DNA of 5,440 bases from Actinomycetota bacterium (GTDB taxonomy: Bacteria > Actinomycetota > Actinomycetes > Nanopelagicales > Nanopelagicaceae): assembly GCA_947465365.1 (NCBI GenBank), contig CANIAV010000073.1, positions 1 through 5,440 on the forward strand, given 5' to 3'. Position numbers and translations under genes: made by a program. This document shows, one piece after another, positions 1 through 5,440 of this stretch. The number at the start of each line of letters is the position of its first letter. The stretch's first letter is position 1. The notes beneath the pieces are model-generated. The model worked only from the letters and a program-made list of their open reading frames with translations, ran no database searches and had not been told where the DNA came from.

Positions 1-1022
1 ATTTCAGCAGAGTTTGCCGCACTTAGCGCGTTGGAAAGTAGCCCATCGATGAGATCTTCGACATCTTTGACCGCACCAGTTGCGGTTATGAGTGAGCGAA
101 CGTTTTCAATATCGCTGGCCGTTAAATCATCGCGTCCCAGGGCAGCAGTTATCTCTTTGGCCGCGTCGGCTGAGGCGCGCTCTAGCGCCATCGCCATTAT
201 GACGGTGCGCTTTCCTTCGCGAATATCATCGCCAGCTGGCTTTCCGGTAACTGCTGGATCGCCAAAGATGCCGAGCAAATCATCACGCAATTGAAATGCT
301 TCACCCAATGGAAGTCCATATGCGCTTAAAACATTTACCAATTCATGACGTTCTTTTTTATCGGTAATTGCTAGAGATGCCCCCAAATGCAGAGGGCGTT
401 CAATTGTGTATTTACCAGATTTGTAGCGCGCGATACGAAGTGAGCGATCAACACTTGGAGATTTCTCACCAGCCTCACGAACATCTAAATATTGGCCTGC
501 CATAAGTTCTATGCGCATCTCATCGTGAACAGAGAGTGCCGATAAAAGCGCAGCATCCGATACTCCTGAAGTATGAAGTAAATGATCTGACCAAACTAAG
601 GCCAGATCGCCCAGCAGAACAGCAGCTGCTTCACCGAATTGATCAGCTAACCCATTCATCGCATGCTCTTGATGCAAATTTTCAAAGTGGCGATGAATCG
701 CCGGTTTGCCACGACGCGTATCCGAGCGATCCATTAGATCATCATGAATTAGCGCACATGCCTGCAGTAATTCCAGACTTGCAAAGGCGCGGATATCGGC
801 CACAGATGGCTGCAACCCTGTTGCGCTAAATCCGGCATATGCAAAGAGTGGCCGCAACCGTTTGCCGCCGTCGAGGACAAATGACTCGAGGGCATCGCAC
901 ACTGGGATTAATTCAGAACCGATGGAGGCTAGGTATTCGCGTTGTAGCGCTAGATAAGATGTGAGTTCGCTCTGAACCTGCTCACGAATCTCAAGGAGCG
1001 TGCCACGCGCATCGTTAACCAC
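1..1022 (-). CDS. crtE: Geranylgeranyl/polyprenyl diphosphate synthase (3'-truncated by the window edge)
   Basis: Trans-isoprenyl diphosphate synthase. It condenses IPP with allylic diphosphates, most likely to GGPP, the precursor of carotenoids and other C20 lipids. Reading the minus strand from a GTG at 1022 gives 340 uninterrupted residues with no stop before the left edge. Visible motifs are GGKRLRP (52-58), the first Asp-rich motif DDLMD (94-98), RRGKPAIH (103-110), GQYLD (176-180), KSGKYTIERPLHLGA (201-215) and the second Asp-rich region QLRDDLLG (244-251), followed by GKPAGDD (260-266). Position -5 before the first motif is Cys89 and -4 is Ala90. No bulky aromatic blocks the chain-elongation pocket, which favours C20 or longer over FPP. 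The family is usually about 330-370 aa, so only the last few residues are missing. The GTG was chosen because an in-frame ATG at 1046 would overlap metF; the start is uncertain. It is divergent from metF. The symbol could equally be idsA: general GGPP synthases and CrtE are hard to separate by sequence. Confidence 0.93.
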   Translation of the reverse strand, partial: MVNDARGTLLEIREQVQSELTSYLALQREYLASIGSELIPVCDALESFVLDGGKRLRPLFAYAGFSATGLQPSVADIRAFASLELLQACALIHDDLMDRSDTRRGKPAIHRHFENLHQEHAMNGLADQFGEAAAVLLGDLALVWSDHLLHTSGVSDAALLSALSVHDEMRIELMAGQYLDVREAGEKSPSVDRSLRIARYKSGKYTIERPLHLGASLAITDKKERHELVNVLSAYGLPLGEAFQLRDDLLGIFGDPAVTGKPAGDDIREGKRTVIMAMALERASADAAKEITAALGRDDLTASDIENVRSLITATGAVKDVEDLIDGLLSNALSAANSAE

Positions 1023-1028
1023 GGCGCA

Positions 1029-1034
1029 ACGGTA
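1029..1034 (-). promoter_or_regulatory. Candidate -10 element for the prenyl synthase gene
   Basis: The minus strand reads TACCGT here, matching the actinobacterial -10 pattern TAnnnT. Counting these bases as -12 to -7 puts the transcription start exactly on the first base of the GTG at 1022, which would make a leaderless mRNA. Leaderless starts are common in Actinobacteria. No good -35 is visible: minus-strand TGCGCA, 17 bp upstream, matches TTGACA at only three positions. TAnnnT is a weak pattern that occurs often by chance, so this is a suggestion based on spacing and on the symmetric partner at 1033-1038. Confidence 0.35.
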
Positions 1035-1038
1035 CCCT
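1033..1038 (+). promoter_or_regulatory. Candidate -10 element for metF
   Basis: The plus strand reads TACCCT, matching TAnnnT. Counted as -12 to -7, it places the transcription start on A1045, the first base of the first in-frame ATG of metF. It shares the central TA of a GGTACC palindrome (1031-1036) with the minus-strand element at 1029-1034, so the two divergent -10s overlap by two bases. No convincing -35 or extended -10 (TGn) is seen. The spacing is suggestive; the motif alone is weak. Confidence 0.35.
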
Positions 1039-1046
1039 GACCGCAT

Positions 1047-1050
1047 GGAG
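1047..1050 (+). promoter_or_regulatory. Ribosome binding site deciding the metF start
   Basis: GGAG lies six bases upstream of the ATG at 1057 and is the only Shine-Dalgarno-like sequence near the three in-frame ATGs (1045, 1051, 1057). It supports initiation at 1057. If transcription really begins at 1045, the same GGAG would sit inside a 12-nt leader, or initiation could instead occur leaderlessly at 1045. That would add four residues. Confidence 0.5.
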
Positions 1051-1056
1051 ATGCGC

Positions 1057-1926
1057 ATGACCAGAGTTGGAGAAGCGGTCACATACTCCTTTGAATTCTT
1101 CCCACCAAAGGATCAAGAGGGTGAAGACCGTCTCTGGAGCGCTATCGCAGCACTTGAGCCCATAAAGCCCGATTTCATCTCAGTCACATATGGCGCGGGA
1201 GGCTCAACGCGCGATCGCACAATTCGCATTACCTCAGAAATTACCGCCCATACAAAGTTGCCAGTCGTTGCACATTTAACCTGCGTTGGTTCTACCCGCG
1301 ATGAACTCTTAGAGATTTTAACTCGCTACAAAGATGCTGGCATTCACAATATTTTGGCGTTACGTGGTGATCCAACTGGTGGTCCGCGTGCGCCATGGAT
1401 GCAAACTCCCGGCGGCTTAAATCATGCAGAGGAGTTAGTTTCACTTGCCGCAGATTTTGGTGGCTTCACAATTGGCGTTGCGGCATTCCCAGATGGCCAT
1501 CCGGCATCAAATGGGGATTTCGCTGCAGATATTGAAACCTTGATTCGCAAGGAAGCAGCGGGAGCAACTTTTGCGACTACGCAATTTTTCTTTGAAGCTG
1601 ATAAATGGAAATCACTTGTTGATAAATTGGCAGCGCGTGGATCGCAGTTGCCGATCATCGCAGGCATTTTGCCAGTAACAAATGTAAACCAATTCAATCG
1701 CATGGCCGAGTTAACCGGTACTCCGATTCCGGCTGCAATTTCTAACGCATTTGAAAAGGTAAGAGATAACCCCGAAGATGTCCGTAAATTAGGAGTTGAG
1801 TTAGCCACCCAGCTTTGTGAAGATCTACTTGCAGCTGGTGTTCCAGGTTTGCACTTCTACACAATGAATACCTCAACTGCAACGCGCGAAATCTTTGCCC
1901 AGATAAAAGATAAGAAGCGGGCATGA
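1057..1926 (+). CDS. metF: 5,10-methylenetetrahydrofolate reductase
   Basis: Cytosolic FAD-dependent TIM-barrel enzyme. It reduces 5,10-methylene-THF to 5-methyl-THF, the methyl donor for methionine synthesis. From the ATG at 1057 the protein is 289 aa, close to the usual 290-300 aa of bacterial MetF. Hallmarks are SFEFFPPK (11-18, with Glu13 matching the catalytic Glu28 of E. coli MetF), SVTYGAGGSTRDRT (42-55), HLTC (73-76), ALRGD (101-105, the Asp that sits near FAD N1), TQFFF (175-179, the folate-contacting Gln), GILPV and a C-terminal HFYTMN. There are no frameshifts or missing catalytic residues. Three in-frame ATGs are available; 1057 is preferred for its GGAG. The stop overlaps the ATG of the next gene (ATGA at 1923-1926), so the two are probably co-transcribed and translationally coupled. 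I recall that a divergent prenyl-synthase/metF-like pair also occurs in mycobacteria (idsA2 beside Rv2172c), so the arrangement may be old in Actinobacteria. Confidence 0.97.
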   Translation: MTRVGEAVTYSFEFFPPKDQEGEDRLWSAIAALEPIKPDFISVTYGAGGSTRDRTIRITSEITAHTKLPVVAHLTCVGSTRDELLEILTRYKDAGIHNILALRGDPTGGPRAPWMQTPGGLNHAEELVSLAADFGGFTIGVAAFPDGHPASNGDFAADIETLIRKEAAGATFATTQFFFEADKWKSLVDKLAARGSQLPIIAGILPVTNVNQFNRMAELTGTPIPAAISNAFEKVRDNPEDVRKLGVELATQLCEDLLAAGVPGLHFYTMNTSTATREIFAQIKDKKRA

Positions 1927-2555
1927 ACAAGTCAGAATTTAACTCGACCTGGAGTTCACTTCATGGGGGAGCGGAGATAAAGGGAATAGTTAAAGCTTGG
2001 CTGGCGATCTCATTTGGATCTGCAAAATTACTTTCTAAGTTACATATAACTCCCAATATTTTGACCTTACTCGGCGTGCTCTTCGCAGTTGCTATGGCGG
2101 TAAATCCACTCTCGCTCTGGGCTATTCCCTTGTTAGTTCTCTCGCTCTATGCAGATGGAATAGATGGCAGCGTTGCAATATTTCAAGGACGCAACTCATC
2201 ATTCGGTGCGGTATTAGATGCCAGTGCAGATCGCATAAGTGAGGCGCTCTGGTTCTATGTCGCATATAAAATCGGGGCACCTGCTTGGTTAGTGCTGGCA
2301 ATATATGTAATCGCCGCAACCCAGGAATATGCGCGCGCTAAGTTAGGTGGGTTAGGGGTTTCCGATTTAGGTGTGGTTACACCGGCAGAGCGACCAGTGC
2401 GTGCCAGTTTTATATTTATCGCACTTGTTTCTTATGCACTTGGTTTAGATTTAGTTTTCTTAGCGCTGCTGGTTCTCTTGGTGCTACAGATATTAAGTTT
2501 CTACTTAGTGATTCGTTTTGCCCACAATAGCTTGCGTAACGATCTCAGCGCTTAG
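1923..2555 (+). CDS. CDP-alcohol phosphatidyltransferase family membrane protein
   Basis: Integral membrane enzyme of 210 aa, in the family that transfers a phospho-alcohol from a CDP-activated donor (PgsA, phosphatidylinositol-phosphate synthase and relatives). The entry motif TPNILTLLG (43-51) is followed by the metal-binding signature D78-x2-D81-G82-x2-A85 ... G95-x3-D99-x3-D103, with all four Asp present. The usual Arg after Ala85 is Ile86, with Arg90 four residues later. About six hydrophobic segments are visible, near 44-60, 64-77, 105-117, 119-133, 162-175 and 177-199. The EYARAK (135-140) and TPAERPVR (153-160) segments are typical of an actinobacterial branch of the family as I remember it. 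The substrate cannot be deduced. The ATG overlaps the metF stop (ATGA) and no strong Shine-Dalgarno precedes it, so translation probably depends on coupling to metF. The last 51 bp lie antisense to the 3' end of the carotenoid desaturase gene. Confidence 0.88.
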   Translation: MNKSEFNSTWSSLHGGAEIKGIVKAWLAISFGSAKLLSKLHITPNILTLLGVLFAVAMAVNPLSLWAIPLLVLSLYADGIDGSVAIFQGRNSSFGAVLDASADRISEALWFYVAYKIGAPAWLVLAIYVIAATQEYARAKLGGLGVSDLGVVTPAERPVRASFIFIALVSYALGLDLVFLALLVLLVLQILSFYLVIRFAHNSLRNDLSA

Positions 2556-4019
2556 CCCAACCAGTGGCAGCCCGCCACCAGGATGTGCAGAACCTCCAAC
2601 GCAGTAAAGACCTTTAAGCGGGGAACGGTTCTTAGCGCGCATAAATGCCGAACGCGCTCCGTTGCTAGATGTTCCATAGATTGCGCCACCAGGTGCTGCC
2701 ACGGTGCGTTCTAAATCTGCAGGCGTGCGAAACTCCATGACTTCCAAGCGATCGCGAATTGAGATACCGCGCGCTTCTAGCGAGCTAATTATCTGCATCG
2801 CATAGCGATAGTTAAAGTCAGCATCGTTCCAGTTAAAGCCTTCATTACCCGCTGCGTCATGGCGTGGCGCATTTACCAATACAAACCAGGCTTCGTGCCC
2901 GGGATGGCGCACCATTGACTCATCATTTGGTGCACATAAGTAAATTGTTGGATCTTGCACCGGTTGCTTACGATCAAAGATATCTACAAATTCAGCGTCA
3001 TAATTTTCAGGAAAGAAGATGTTGTGATGGGAAAGCCCAGTTGGAGTTTCGGTTGGGCGCAATCCCAGAAGCAACGAGAAGCCAGCAAGTGAATGATCAG
3101 CTTTAGCTAAATTAGCACGCTCTTTACGTAACTTCTTAACTTTGCCGGTAATTAACTTGTTATAAACCATAGATGCATCGGCGTTGGCAACAACGATTGC
3201 ACAATCTATTTTGCGACCATCAGCCAAAGTAATTCCAGTTGTGGATTTACCGTCATGGTTTATCTGCGTGACTTGGGTGTTAAATTCAAATTTCACACCG
3301 CGATCTAAGCAGCGTTGATAAACCGCATCGCCTAATTTTCCGATGCCACCTTTGATATGCCAAGCACCGAATGCTTCTTCAACGAAGGCAATTGAAGCCA
3401 GTACCGCAGGTGCAACTCTTGGGTCTGAACCGCTGTAAGTTGCATAACGATCTAGAATGTTTCGCAGACGTGTATCTTTTAACTTTAAATCGCGCAGCGT
3501 TTTCCATGGAGCAATTATCTTAAGATCACGCAACAAGGTCGGGCGCTTTAGAAGCGAGAGAACAGATCTCAACTCTGATTCAATAAAGGGCTCGCGCGAG
3601 ACATCCCACATCGCCTCTGCCTGGCGCATAATCTGATCCCATTCTTGGGCCGGCTCGCTTCCGAATGATTGTTCTATTGCCGCAAGCGTCTCGTTGCGAG
3701 ATAAATTGGCAAAGCGAACTGCGCTGCCATCGGCGAAGCGGTAATCAAATGATGGGCTAACTGGCTGTAATTCAACTACGCGACCCATGACATCGCCTGT
3801 GCGCTGGAAGAAATCGCGATAAACCGCAGGCAATGTAAGAAGTGATGGGCCAGTATCGAAAGCGTAATTACCGATCCATTCGGTGCGACATTTTCCACCG
3901 TGGCGATCAGATGATTCAAATACGGTTACTTCATACCCGGCTTTAGCTAAGCGCGCTGCTGTGCACATTCCACCCATGCCTGCGCCAATTACCGCAACAC
4001 GCTCTTTATTAGCGCTCAC
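2505..4019 (-). CDS. CrtI/CrtD-family FAD-dependent carotenoid desaturase (probable 3,4-desaturase)
   Basis: Peripheral-membrane flavoprotein of the phytoene-desaturase family, 504 aa from the GTG at 4019. It has the N-terminal dinucleotide fold GAGMGG (12-17), the ribose-binding Glu35 followed by HGGKCRT (40-46), and FDTGPSLLTLP (54-64). The substrate domain is in the middle (WHIKGGIGKLGDA), and the C-terminal FAD signature spans about 470-494 with VGGSAHPGGGLP. True phytoene desaturases normally read VGAGTHPGAGIPG there. The GGS-HPGGG-P form is more like CrtD (3,4-desaturase) and CrtP/CrtN-type oxidases. With a CruF-like hydratase and a glycosyltransferase in the same operon, C-3,4 desaturation of a 1-hydroxy psi end is the best guess. 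A CrtI role, or aldehyde-forming oxidation, remains possible. The GTG at 4019 forms a GTGA overlap with the upstream glycosyltransferase stop and has a GGAAGGG nine bases ahead; a GTG at 4037 would add six residues. The 3' end overlaps the convergent phosphotransferase gene by 51 bp. Confidence 0.9.
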   Translation of the reverse strand: MSANKERVAVIGAGMGGMCTAARLAKAGYEVTVFESSDRHGGKCRTEWIGNYAFDTGPSLLTLPAVYRDFFQRTGDVMGRVVELQPVSPSFDYRFADGSAVRFANLSRNETLAAIEQSFGSEPAQEWDQIMRQAEAMWDVSREPFIESELRSVLSLLKRPTLLRDLKIIAPWKTLRDLKLKDTRLRNILDRYATYSGSDPRVAPAVLASIAFVEEAFGAWHIKGGIGKLGDAVYQRCLDRGVKFEFNTQVTQINHDGKSTTGITLADGRKIDCAIVVANADASMVYNKLITGKVKKLRKERANLAKADHSLAGFSLLLGLRPTETPTGLSHHNIFFPENYDAEFVDIFDRKQPVQDPTIYLCAPNDESMVRHPGHEAWFVLVNAPRHDAAGNEGFNWNDADFNYRYAMQIISSLEARGISIRDRLEVMEFRTPADLERTVAAPGGAIYGTSSNGARSAFMRAKNRSPLKGLYCVGGSAHPGGGLPLVGLSAEIVTQAIVGKTNH

Positions 4020-5083
4020 AGCGTGCGACCCTTCCACTGTACTTTGCCGCGCATGCGCCAGCTATAGATAATTAAATAGATCAAGATCGCAGATGAAATG
4101 GGATGCAATAACGAATCAAGGGTGCGACCGCCCGAGCGCTTAGCGCTGAAGATTCGAGTAATAACAATAATTTCATAAGTAAAGAGTCCGATGGGATTAC
4201 CTGTAAACCACAAAATAATTGGTGCAATTCCTGTTAAGAAGATAAATGCAATTGCAACGCCTGCGCCGAGGGGAGTTGCAAATGCGCTCCATAGAGATTT
4301 TCCGTAACCGGCCTTGATCTCTCTAAAGTTTTTATACATACGAGTATGGGCGATCTTTGAACCATCTGCTACGCCACCATGTGCGCCAGATGTTATTAAG
4401 GCACGCGCTAACTTCATATCATCTAGAACTTCATTAGCGATCGCTGTAAAACCGCTAATTTGCGCGAGAGCGCTTTTTTTAACCATAAAGAATTGACCGT
4501 TAGCCACGGCAAGTGATGTGCGGCTAGATCGCTCAGCCATACGTAGCGGAACAGTTGTCATCCAAGACCATTGCAACAGCGGTTGAACTAGCCTTTCGGA
4601 AAAGGAAAGCGCAACTTGTCTTGGGTAGGCAGAGATAAACTCGCGGTTGCCTAACATGGAAACAGTTTGTGCGATTGCAGTTGGCGCCAATCTCACATCA
4701 GCATCTAGGGTGACGATTATTTCCCCATGTGCAGCCAAATAACCCTGCTGCAGCGCCCAAGGTTTACCGAGCCAATTATTTGGCAGAGCCGGCGCGCTAA
4801 TTATTTTTATTGCTGCGCCATTTGCTTTTGCTTCACGTAAAGCCTTACCAGTTCCATCTTCTGATGAATCATCGATAAAGATGATCTCCAAAGAATCCAG
4901 ATGGGTCTGCTTGGTTAAGCAATCAATTAATTCAGCGATATTTTCCGCTTCATTTCGCACAGGGATTAATACTGAGACCGGTGTCGAAATCTGTGTTACA
5001 GCAGATGGACGGCGGATCGTGAAGAAGTTAGCAGCGGTAATCCAAAGTAAGAGAACCGAGAAGAGAAAGAGCGCTGTGTACAT
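4016..5083 (-). CDS. Membrane-anchored family 2 glycosyltransferase (CruG/CrtQ-like, carotenoid glycosylation)
   Basis: 355 aa GT-A fold inverting glycosyltransferase, probably transferring a sugar from a nucleotide-sugar to a hydroxylated carotenoid at the inner face of the cytoplasmic membrane. It has an N-terminal membrane anchor (about 2-20), VSVLIPVRNEAENI (36-49), IDDSSEDGT (70-78), GKPWALQQG (106-114), the metal-binding DAD of LDADVRL (126-132), SAYPRQ (151-156), NGQFFMV (195-201), DDMKLARAL (221-229, likely catalytic base region) and RMY (248-250). Hydrophobic segments follow at about 273-293, 297-312 and 325-341, ending in W-K-G-R (350-353). This set is characteristic of the CrtQ/CruG carotenoid glycosyltransferases. 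The ATG at 5083 lies 7 bp after the CruF-like stop with no clear Shine-Dalgarno, so reinitiation or coupling is likely. The minus-strand A7 tract at 4474-4480 encodes Lys-Lys and does not break the frame. The sugar donor and exact acceptor cannot be read from sequence. An unrelated lipid acceptor is the alternative, made less likely by the neighbours. Confidence 0.88.
   Translation of the reverse strand: MYTALFLFSVLLLWITAANFFTIRRPSAVTQISTPVSVLIPVRNEAENIAELIDCLTKQTHLDSLEIIFIDDSSEDGTGKALREAKANGAAIKIISAPALPNNWLGKPWALQQGYLAAHGEIIVTLDADVRLAPTAIAQTVSMLGNREFISAYPRQVALSFSERLVQPLLQWSWMTTVPLRMAERSSRTSLAVANGQFFMVKKSALAQISGFTAIANEVLDDMKLARALITSGAHGGVADGSKIAHTRMYKNFREIKAGYGKSLWSAFATPLGAGVAIAFIFLTGIAPIILWFTGNPIGLFTYEIIVITRIFSAKRSGGRTLDSLLHPISSAILIYLIIYSWRMRGKVQWKGRTL
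4029..4035 (-). promoter_or_regulatory. Ribosome binding site of the carotenoid desaturase gene
   Basis: The minus strand reads GGAAGGG nine bases before the GTG at 4019, inside the last codons of the glycosyltransferase gene. It favours 4019 over the in-frame GTG at 4037, which lies just upstream of this sequence. The GTGA stop/start overlap also indicates translational coupling. Confidence 0.55.
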
Positions 5084-5090
5084 CTATCTA

Positions 5091-5440
5091 TTAAGGGCGG
5101 CCGAGCCAGCGTGAAAAAATAAATGGGGCTAGTACTGCGCCAAAGGTTAAGCCGAAGAGAAAAGCGATTCCGGGGCGATCAAAGAAGAAGAGATTGGATA
5201 TAACACCTGCAAACCAGGTCCAGATTAAGAAGATATCAATTGCGGCAAAGCCAGCACTTATTTTACGGCGATCACGGGGCAGGGTTAGGTGTAACAGAGC
5301 AGTCAGGGCCATTCCTGATAACAACCAACCAACGGCATTTGATAACGGAACTTCTGGGGTGAATGGAACATGTGAACCAGTTACTTCCCATTTCCAACGA
5401 CCAGCTGAAACCATTTGGGGATCTAGAAATAAGTCATAAG
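5091..5440 (-). CDS. cruF: CruF-like carotenoid 1,2-hydratase, carotenoid biosynthesis membrane protein (5'-truncated by the window edge)
   Basis: C-terminal 115 residues of an integral membrane protein whose reading frame stays open to the right edge. The ATG at 5414 is internal, because the residues ahead of it belong to a conserved signature, FLDPQM, followed by GRWKW. This D-x-FLDP-xM ... G-x-W-x-W block and the later VPLSNAVGW are typical of the DUF422/CruF family. Three membrane segments follow: one beginning at GWLL, one around FLIWTWFAGVISN and one around FLFGLTFGAVLAPF. Family members are generally about 240-300 aa, so roughly half is missing. CruF adds water across the C-1,2 double bond of the psi end of acyclic or monocyclic carotenoids, as in cyanobacterial myxol, deinoxanthin and bacterioruberin biosynthesis. 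It is the first gene visible in the operon, with the glycosyltransferase starting 7 bp after its stop, which is consistent with the glycosyltransferase acting on the introduced end group. Confidence 0.85.
   Translation of the reverse strand, partial: YDLFLDPQMVSAGRWKWEVTGSHVPFTPEVPLSNAVGWLLSGMALTALLHLTLPRDRRKISAGFAAIDIFLIWTWFAGVISNLFFFDRPGIAFLFGLTFGAVLAPFIFSRWLGRP

Noticed and set aside
31..294. 87-codon plus-strand open frame with Ser/Ala-rich product
   Set aside because: Antisense shadow of the C-terminal part of the prenyl synthase. Its low-complexity composition is typical of a reversed coding frame.
536..829. 97-codon plus-strand open frame
   Set aside because: It lies entirely antisense to the prenyl synthase, whose minus-strand frame carries clear family motifs. 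The plus-strand product has no recognisable features.
1422..1808. 128-codon minus-strand open frame
   Set aside because: Antisense to metF, including the segment encoding its conserved QFFF and GILPV motifs. No family resemblance or ribosome binding site was seen.
2564..2578. Inverted repeat GTGGC / GCCAC with a 5-base loop, considered as a terminator for the convergent operons
   Set aside because: Only five base pairs with no following T-tract on either strand. It encodes the conserved Gly-rich HPGGG part of the desaturase, which explains the sequence.
4474..4480. Run of seven T (seven A on the coding strand) in the glycosyltransferase gene, considered as a frameshift site
   Set aside because: The register (GTT AAA AAA AGC) does not form a standard slippery heptamer, and the protein stays in frame with family motifs on both sides.
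5414..5414. ATG at 5414 as the start of a short 107-aa protein
   Set aside because: The frame remains open upstream to the window edge, and the residues ahead of this Met (FLDPQ) belong to a conserved CruF-family signature, so the Met is internal.
5194..5439. 81-codon plus-strand open frame reaching the right edge
   Set aside because: Antisense to the CruF-like gene. Its basic, low-information product has no recognisable motif.

Overview
The window looks like part of a carotenoid/isoprenoid region from a free-living actinobacterium with moderate GC content and very compact gene packing. The reasons are the actinobacterial look of the prenyl-diphosphate synthase and of the CDP-alcohol phosphotransferase, GTG starts, weak or absent Shine-Dalgarno sites, stop/start overlaps and virtually no intergenic DNA. 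A streamlined freshwater lineage of the acI/Nanopelagicales type would fit, but that placement is inference from style and gene content. No marker gene is present.

Layout. (1) 1-1022, minus strand: a geranylgeranyl/polyprenyl diphosphate synthase lacking only its extreme C-terminus, which lies beyond the left edge. (2) 1057-1926, plus strand: metF, 5,10-methylenetetrahydrofolate reductase, transcribed divergently from the synthase across a very small gap. (3) 1923-2555, plus strand: a CDP-alcohol phosphatidyltransferase-family membrane enzyme, coupled to metF by an ATGA overlap. (4) 2505-4019, 4016-5083 and 5091-5440, all minus strand: a tightly packed operon read right to left. It encodes a CruF-type carotenoid hydratase (C-terminal part only; its start is beyond the right edge), a membrane-bound family 2 glycosyltransferase of the CruG/CrtQ kind, and a CrtI/CrtD-type FAD-dependent carotenoid desaturase. 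The desaturase tail overlaps the tail of the plus-strand phosphotransferase gene by 51 bp.

How they may work together. The prenyl synthase would supply GGPP for C40 carotenoids and other C20 lipids. The CruF + GT2 + CrtD-like set is the known toolkit for finishing an acyclic psi end of a carotenoid: hydration at C-1,2, desaturation at C-3,4 and glycosylation. This chemistry gives myxol-glycoside-like or sioxanthin-like pigments. Phytoene synthase, a cyclase and any rhodopsin or retinal-forming gene are not in this window. metF belongs to one-carbon/methionine metabolism and the phosphotransferase to lipid-headgroup chemistry, so the plus-strand pair appears to be housekeeping DNA lodged between isoprenoid genes.

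No RNA genes, mobile elements, CRISPR arrays, tandem repeats or convincing intrinsic terminators were seen, and no gene-free stretch exceeds 300 bases. The most unusual local structures are a symmetric pair of overlapping divergent -10-like elements between the prenyl synthase and metF, and the convergent coding overlap at 2505-2555.
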